Made by a program: the position numbers and the translations under genes. From an uncultured Gemmatimonadota bacterium (GTDB lineage Bacteria; Gemmatimonadota; Gemmatimonadetes; Gemmatimonadales; GWC2-71-9), in contig CALGOK010000078.1 in NCBI GenBank assembly GCA_937961295.1, positions 1 through 7,341 of the forward strand: a stretch of DNA of 7,341 nt, in the 5' to 3' direction. Positions 5,182 through 7,341 of the stretch are shown one piece after another; positions within the stretch are counted from its first letter, which is position 1; each line of letters begins with the position of its first letter. The notes under the pieces were generated by a model that saw only the letters and a program-made list of their open reading frames with translations, had not been told where the DNA came from and made no database searches.

Positions 5182-7341
5182 ATGAGCTTCGTCCACCTCC
5201 ACGTCTCCTCCTGGTTCTCCTTCGGCCGCGGCGCGTCGTCGCCCGAGGCGCTGGTGCACGCCGCCGCGCGGCGCGGGTTCCGCGCGCTGGCGCTCACCGA
5301 CACCAACGGCACCTACGGGGCGGTGGAGTTCCAGAAGGCGTGCGACGCCGCCGGAATCCGCCCGATCCTCGGCGCGCGACTGGTCACTCGCGCGCACCAC
5401 GCCGTCGCCCTCGCCGAGGACGCGCACGGCTGGGCGTCGCTCTGCCGCGCGATCACCGCCGTCCACTGGGACCCCGACCTGGCGCTCTCCGCCCAGCTCG
5501 CCGTCGACCGCCGCGGCCTCACCATCCTCTCGTCCGACATCGACCTGCTCGAGCGGCTGGTCAAGCTGTCGGGCCCCGCCGGGATCTGCGCCGAGCTGAT
5601 CCCCGGCCCCGACCGCCACCGCGTGCTCGCCGCCGCGCGCCGCCTCGGCCTCCCCGCCGTGGTCACCGGCGGCGTGGTGATGGCCAATGCCGCGGACTGG
5701 CAGCAGCACAGGATGATTCATGCGATACATGCCAATGGGACCTTGAGCGACAGTGGCGAGAAGCGAGGTGCGAGGGGCGAGGACTCCCCACCGCCCTTCG
5801 CCCCTCGCTCCTCGCCCGTCGCCCCACGCGACGCGTGGCTGCGCCCCGCCCCCGAGCTCGAGCGCCACTTCCCCGACGTTCCCGACGCGTTCGCCGCCGC
5901 GGGCGTGATCGCCGAACGCTGCCAGTTCCGCCTGGCACTCGGCCGCACCATTGCGCCGCGCGCCGCCGACACCGCCGACGCGCTCGAGCAGCTCCGATCG
6001 CTCGCCTACGCCGGCGCGATGCAGCGCTACGGCACCGTGGCACCGATCACCCGCGACCGGCTCGAGCACGAGCTGGCGATCATCGGGATGAAGGGGTTCG
6101 CCGACTACTTCCTGATCGTGCGCGACATCGTGCAGCACGGCCCCACCCACTGCGGCCGCGGCTCGGTCGCCAACTCGATCGTTTCGTACTGCCTCGGCAT
6201 CACCCACGTCGAGCCGCTCGGCGCGGGGCTGCTGTTCGAGCGGTTCCTCAACCCGGCGCGCAAGGACCCGCCCGACATCGACCTCGACTTCCCGTGGGAC
6301 GAGCGCGACCGGATCCTGGCGTGGGTGTTCCGGAAGTGGCCCCGGCCGCAGGCGGCGATGGTGAGCAACCACAACTGCCTCCGCCTCGCGGGCGCGCTGC
6401 GCGAGGTGGCCAAGGTGCACGGCCGCCCCGCCAGCGAGATCCGCGAGGTGACCCGGCGGGTGCCGTACTACGACCAGGGCGACGATCCGCGCGAGCTGTT
6501 CGCGAGCCACCCCAACTTCCGCGACCTCAAGCTGCCGAAGGCGTGGCAGGACTACGCCGTGCAGGCGGCGGCGCTGGTGGGCACCCCGCGCCACCTCTCG
6601 CTCCACCCCGGCGGCGTGGTGATCGTCCCCACGGCGCTCACCGACGTGGTGCCGATCGAGCCCGCCGCCAAGCGGCTCGATGGCGCGCCCGACCTGACGG
6701 TCCCCGTCATCCAGTACGAGAAGGACGGCGCCGAGGACGTGGGGCTGGTCAAGATCGACCTGCTCGGCAACCGCTCGCTGGCGGTGATCCGCGACGCGAT
6801 CGCGATGGTCCGGGAATCCACCGGCGTGCAGCTTGACTACACCTCGCGCGAGGCGGGTGACGATCCCGCGACGCGCAAGCTCTTCCGCACCGGCGACACG
6901 CTGGGGGTGTTCTACACCGAGTCACCCGCGAGCCGGATCCTCAACCTCAAGTCGCAGGCCGAGAGCTACGAGCTGCTGGTGCTCAACACGTCGATCATCC
7001 GACCGGCGTCGAACAAGTGGATCACCATCTACCTCGAGCGGCTGCATGGCGCCCCCTACGAGCCGCTCGACCCGTCGCTCGGCGACGTCCTGGCGGAGAC
7101 CTTCGGGGTGATGGTGTACCAGGAGGACGTGGTGAACGTGGCGCACCACTTCGCCGGGCTCGACTGGGCCAGTGCCGACGGGCTCCGCAAGGCGCTCTCC
7201 AAGAAGCGCCCCGAGAAGCACCTCGCGGCGTACTTCGACGAGTTCGTCGGCGGCGCAACGGCGCGCGGACCCGACCGCGAGACGACACTGAAGGCGGTGG
7301 AGGACATCAAGGGCAACGGCGTGCAGATCTTCTACGACGTG
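5182..7341 (+). CDS. DNA polymerase III alpha subunit-like protein, DnaE2-type variant (partial, 3' end outside window)
   Basis: The frame is open for 720 codons and runs off the window. Relatives exceed 1000 residues, so the rest of the fingers and the C-terminal domains are missing. The N-terminus is a PHP domain (H-L-H at 5-7, L-T-D at 38-40, L-C-R-A-I-T near 95). The polymerase core has P-D-I-D-L-D-F with Asp367 and Asp369, matching E. coli DnaE Asp401 and Asp403, and G-L-V-K-I-D-L-L-G with Asp526, matching Asp555. S-L-H-P-G-G-V-V-I (473-481) and E-D-V-G-L-V are also family blocks. The PHP metal site looks degenerate: Arg66 replaces the usual Glu of G-A-E, and the N-D-V-H motif reads G-G-V-V (163-166). 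The sequence resembles error-prone or accessory DnaE paralogs more than the replicative enzyme. Codons 192-214 are an in-frame heptamer hairpin. ATG 5182 begins just before H-L-H; an in-frame GTG at 5119 is possible but less likely. No Shine-Dalgarno site is visible. Confidence 0.9.
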   Translation, partial: MSFVHLHVSSWFSFGRGASSPEALVHAAARRGFRALALTDTNGTYGAVEFQKACDAAGIRPILGARLVTRAHHAVALAEDAHGWASLCRAITAVHWDPDLALSAQLAVDRRGLTILSSDIDLLERLVKLSGPAGICAELIPGPDRHRVLAAARRLGLPAVVTGGVVMANAADWQQHRMIHAIHANGTLSDSGEKRGARGEDSPPPFAPRSSPVAPRDAWLRPAPELERHFPDVPDAFAAAGVIAERCQFRLALGRTIAPRAADTADALEQLRSLAYAGAMQRYGTVAPITRDRLEHELAIIGMKGFADYFLIVRDIVQHGPTHCGRGSVANSIVSYCLGITHVEPLGAGLLFERFLNPARKDPPDIDLDFPWDERDRILAWVFRKWPRPQAAMVSNHNCLRLAGALREVAKVHGRPASEIREVTRRVPYYDQGDDPRELFASHPNFRDLKLPKAWQDYAVQAAALVGTPRHLSLHPGGVVIVPTALTDVVPIEPAAKRLDGAPDLTVPVIQYEKDGAEDVGLVKIDLLGNRSLAVIRDAIAMVRESTGVQLDYTSREAGDDPATRKLFRTGDTLGVFYTESPASRILNLKSQAESYELLVLNTSIIRPASNKWITIYLERLHGAPYEPLDPSLGDVLAETFGVMVYQEDVVNVAHHFAGLDWASADGLRKALSKKRPEKHLAAYFDEFVGGATARGPDRETTLKAVEDIKGNGVQIFYDV
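5755..5823. repeat. In-frame 69-base inverted heptamer element inside the polymerase gene
   Basis: The left arm (5755-5782) has four units of the NGCGAGN type, the loop (5783-5795) is 13 bases, and the right arm (5796-5823) has four units of the reverse-complement type (CNTCGCN). The 28-base arms pair at 23 positions, including an 11-base uninterrupted run. The element begins exactly on a codon boundary and is 23 codons long, encoding a basic, Gly/Ser/Pro-rich segment (residues 192-214). It lies between the end of the PHP domain and a P-R-D-A-W-L-R-P segment, a linker position of variable sequence in relatives. Confidence 0.85.

Noticed and set aside
4567..6606. Long minus-strand open frame antisense to tag and the polymerase gene
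   Set aside because: It has no recognisable motifs, a composition typical of antisense frames in GC-rich DNA, and conflicts with the strong plus-strand genes.
4179..6836. Very long plus-strand open frame across the intergenic region, tag and the polymerase gene
   Set aside because: Its translation is Arg/Pro/Ala-rich without domains and it overlaps two well-supported genes in another frame; it is a high-GC artefact.
5182..7341. imuA-imuB-dnaE2 mutagenesis cassette
   Set aside because: The genes upstream are tag and an unrelated divergent operon; imuA and imuB are not in the window, and the downstream side cannot be seen.

Overview
The window is GC-rich bacterial DNA with dense coding, almost no recognisable Shine-Dalgarno sites and many GC-only hairpins. 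The lipoprotein at the left end has an N-terminal D-S-A-G-I-A-I-V-type segment followed by a 6-bladed beta-propeller. Paralogous proteins of this kind are abundant in Gemmatimonadota, so a member of that phylum is my best guess (moderate confidence; Acidobacteriota or Myxococcota are not excluded).

Layout. On the minus strand, read right to left, there are four co-directional genes: a six-helix membrane protein with an HELIH zinc motif (3731-4402), a zinc-free NAD(P)H:quinone oxidoreductase-like MDR protein (2736-3686), a lipid-anchored amidohydrolase (1279-2739) and a beta-propeller lipoprotein (57-1268). The second and third overlap as ATGA and the third and fourth are 10 bases apart, so at least those three probably form an operon. 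On the plus strand, a 179-base intergenic region separates this group from a divergent DNA-repair pair: 3-methyladenine DNA glycosylase I (tag, 4582-5109) and a DNA polymerase III alpha-like protein (5182 to the window edge, incomplete at its 3' end). The polymerase has all three catalytic aspartates and a degenerate PHP domain. Glycosylase and polymerase make a plausible alkylation-repair and lesion-tolerance pair. I see no functional link between that pair and the minus-strand genes.

The most unusual content is a set of 7-base-periodic repeats. Three clear loci (1236-1303, 4488-4575, 5755-5823) and one weak one (2672-2735) carry heptamer tracts. At 4488-4575 and 5755-5823 two tracts of opposite polarity face each other across a short spacer and can fold into a hairpin. 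Locus 1236-1303 has the same two-tract layout, but its arms are only weakly complementary. Unit sequence differs between loci while the layout is kept: each left arm at the three clear loci is four units, or 28 bases. They sit at gene edges or in a protein linker. They encode the n-region of one or two lipoprotein signal peptides, supply the C-terminal tail and stop codon of the amidohydrolase, fill the leader just before tag, and form an in-frame 69-base (23-codon) insertion in the polymerase. One perfect four-copy tract lies inside the first codons of the beta-propeller lipoprotein, where gain or loss of one unit would shift the frame.

Other regulatory-looking sites are a LacI-type palindrome upstream of the membrane protein gene and compact hairpins at the lipoprotein stop codon, before the quinone oxidoreductase start and between tag and the polymerase gene. 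Bases 1-56 hold nothing I can name. No RNA genes, CRISPR arrays or transposases were seen, and no gene-free stretch exceeds 300 bases.
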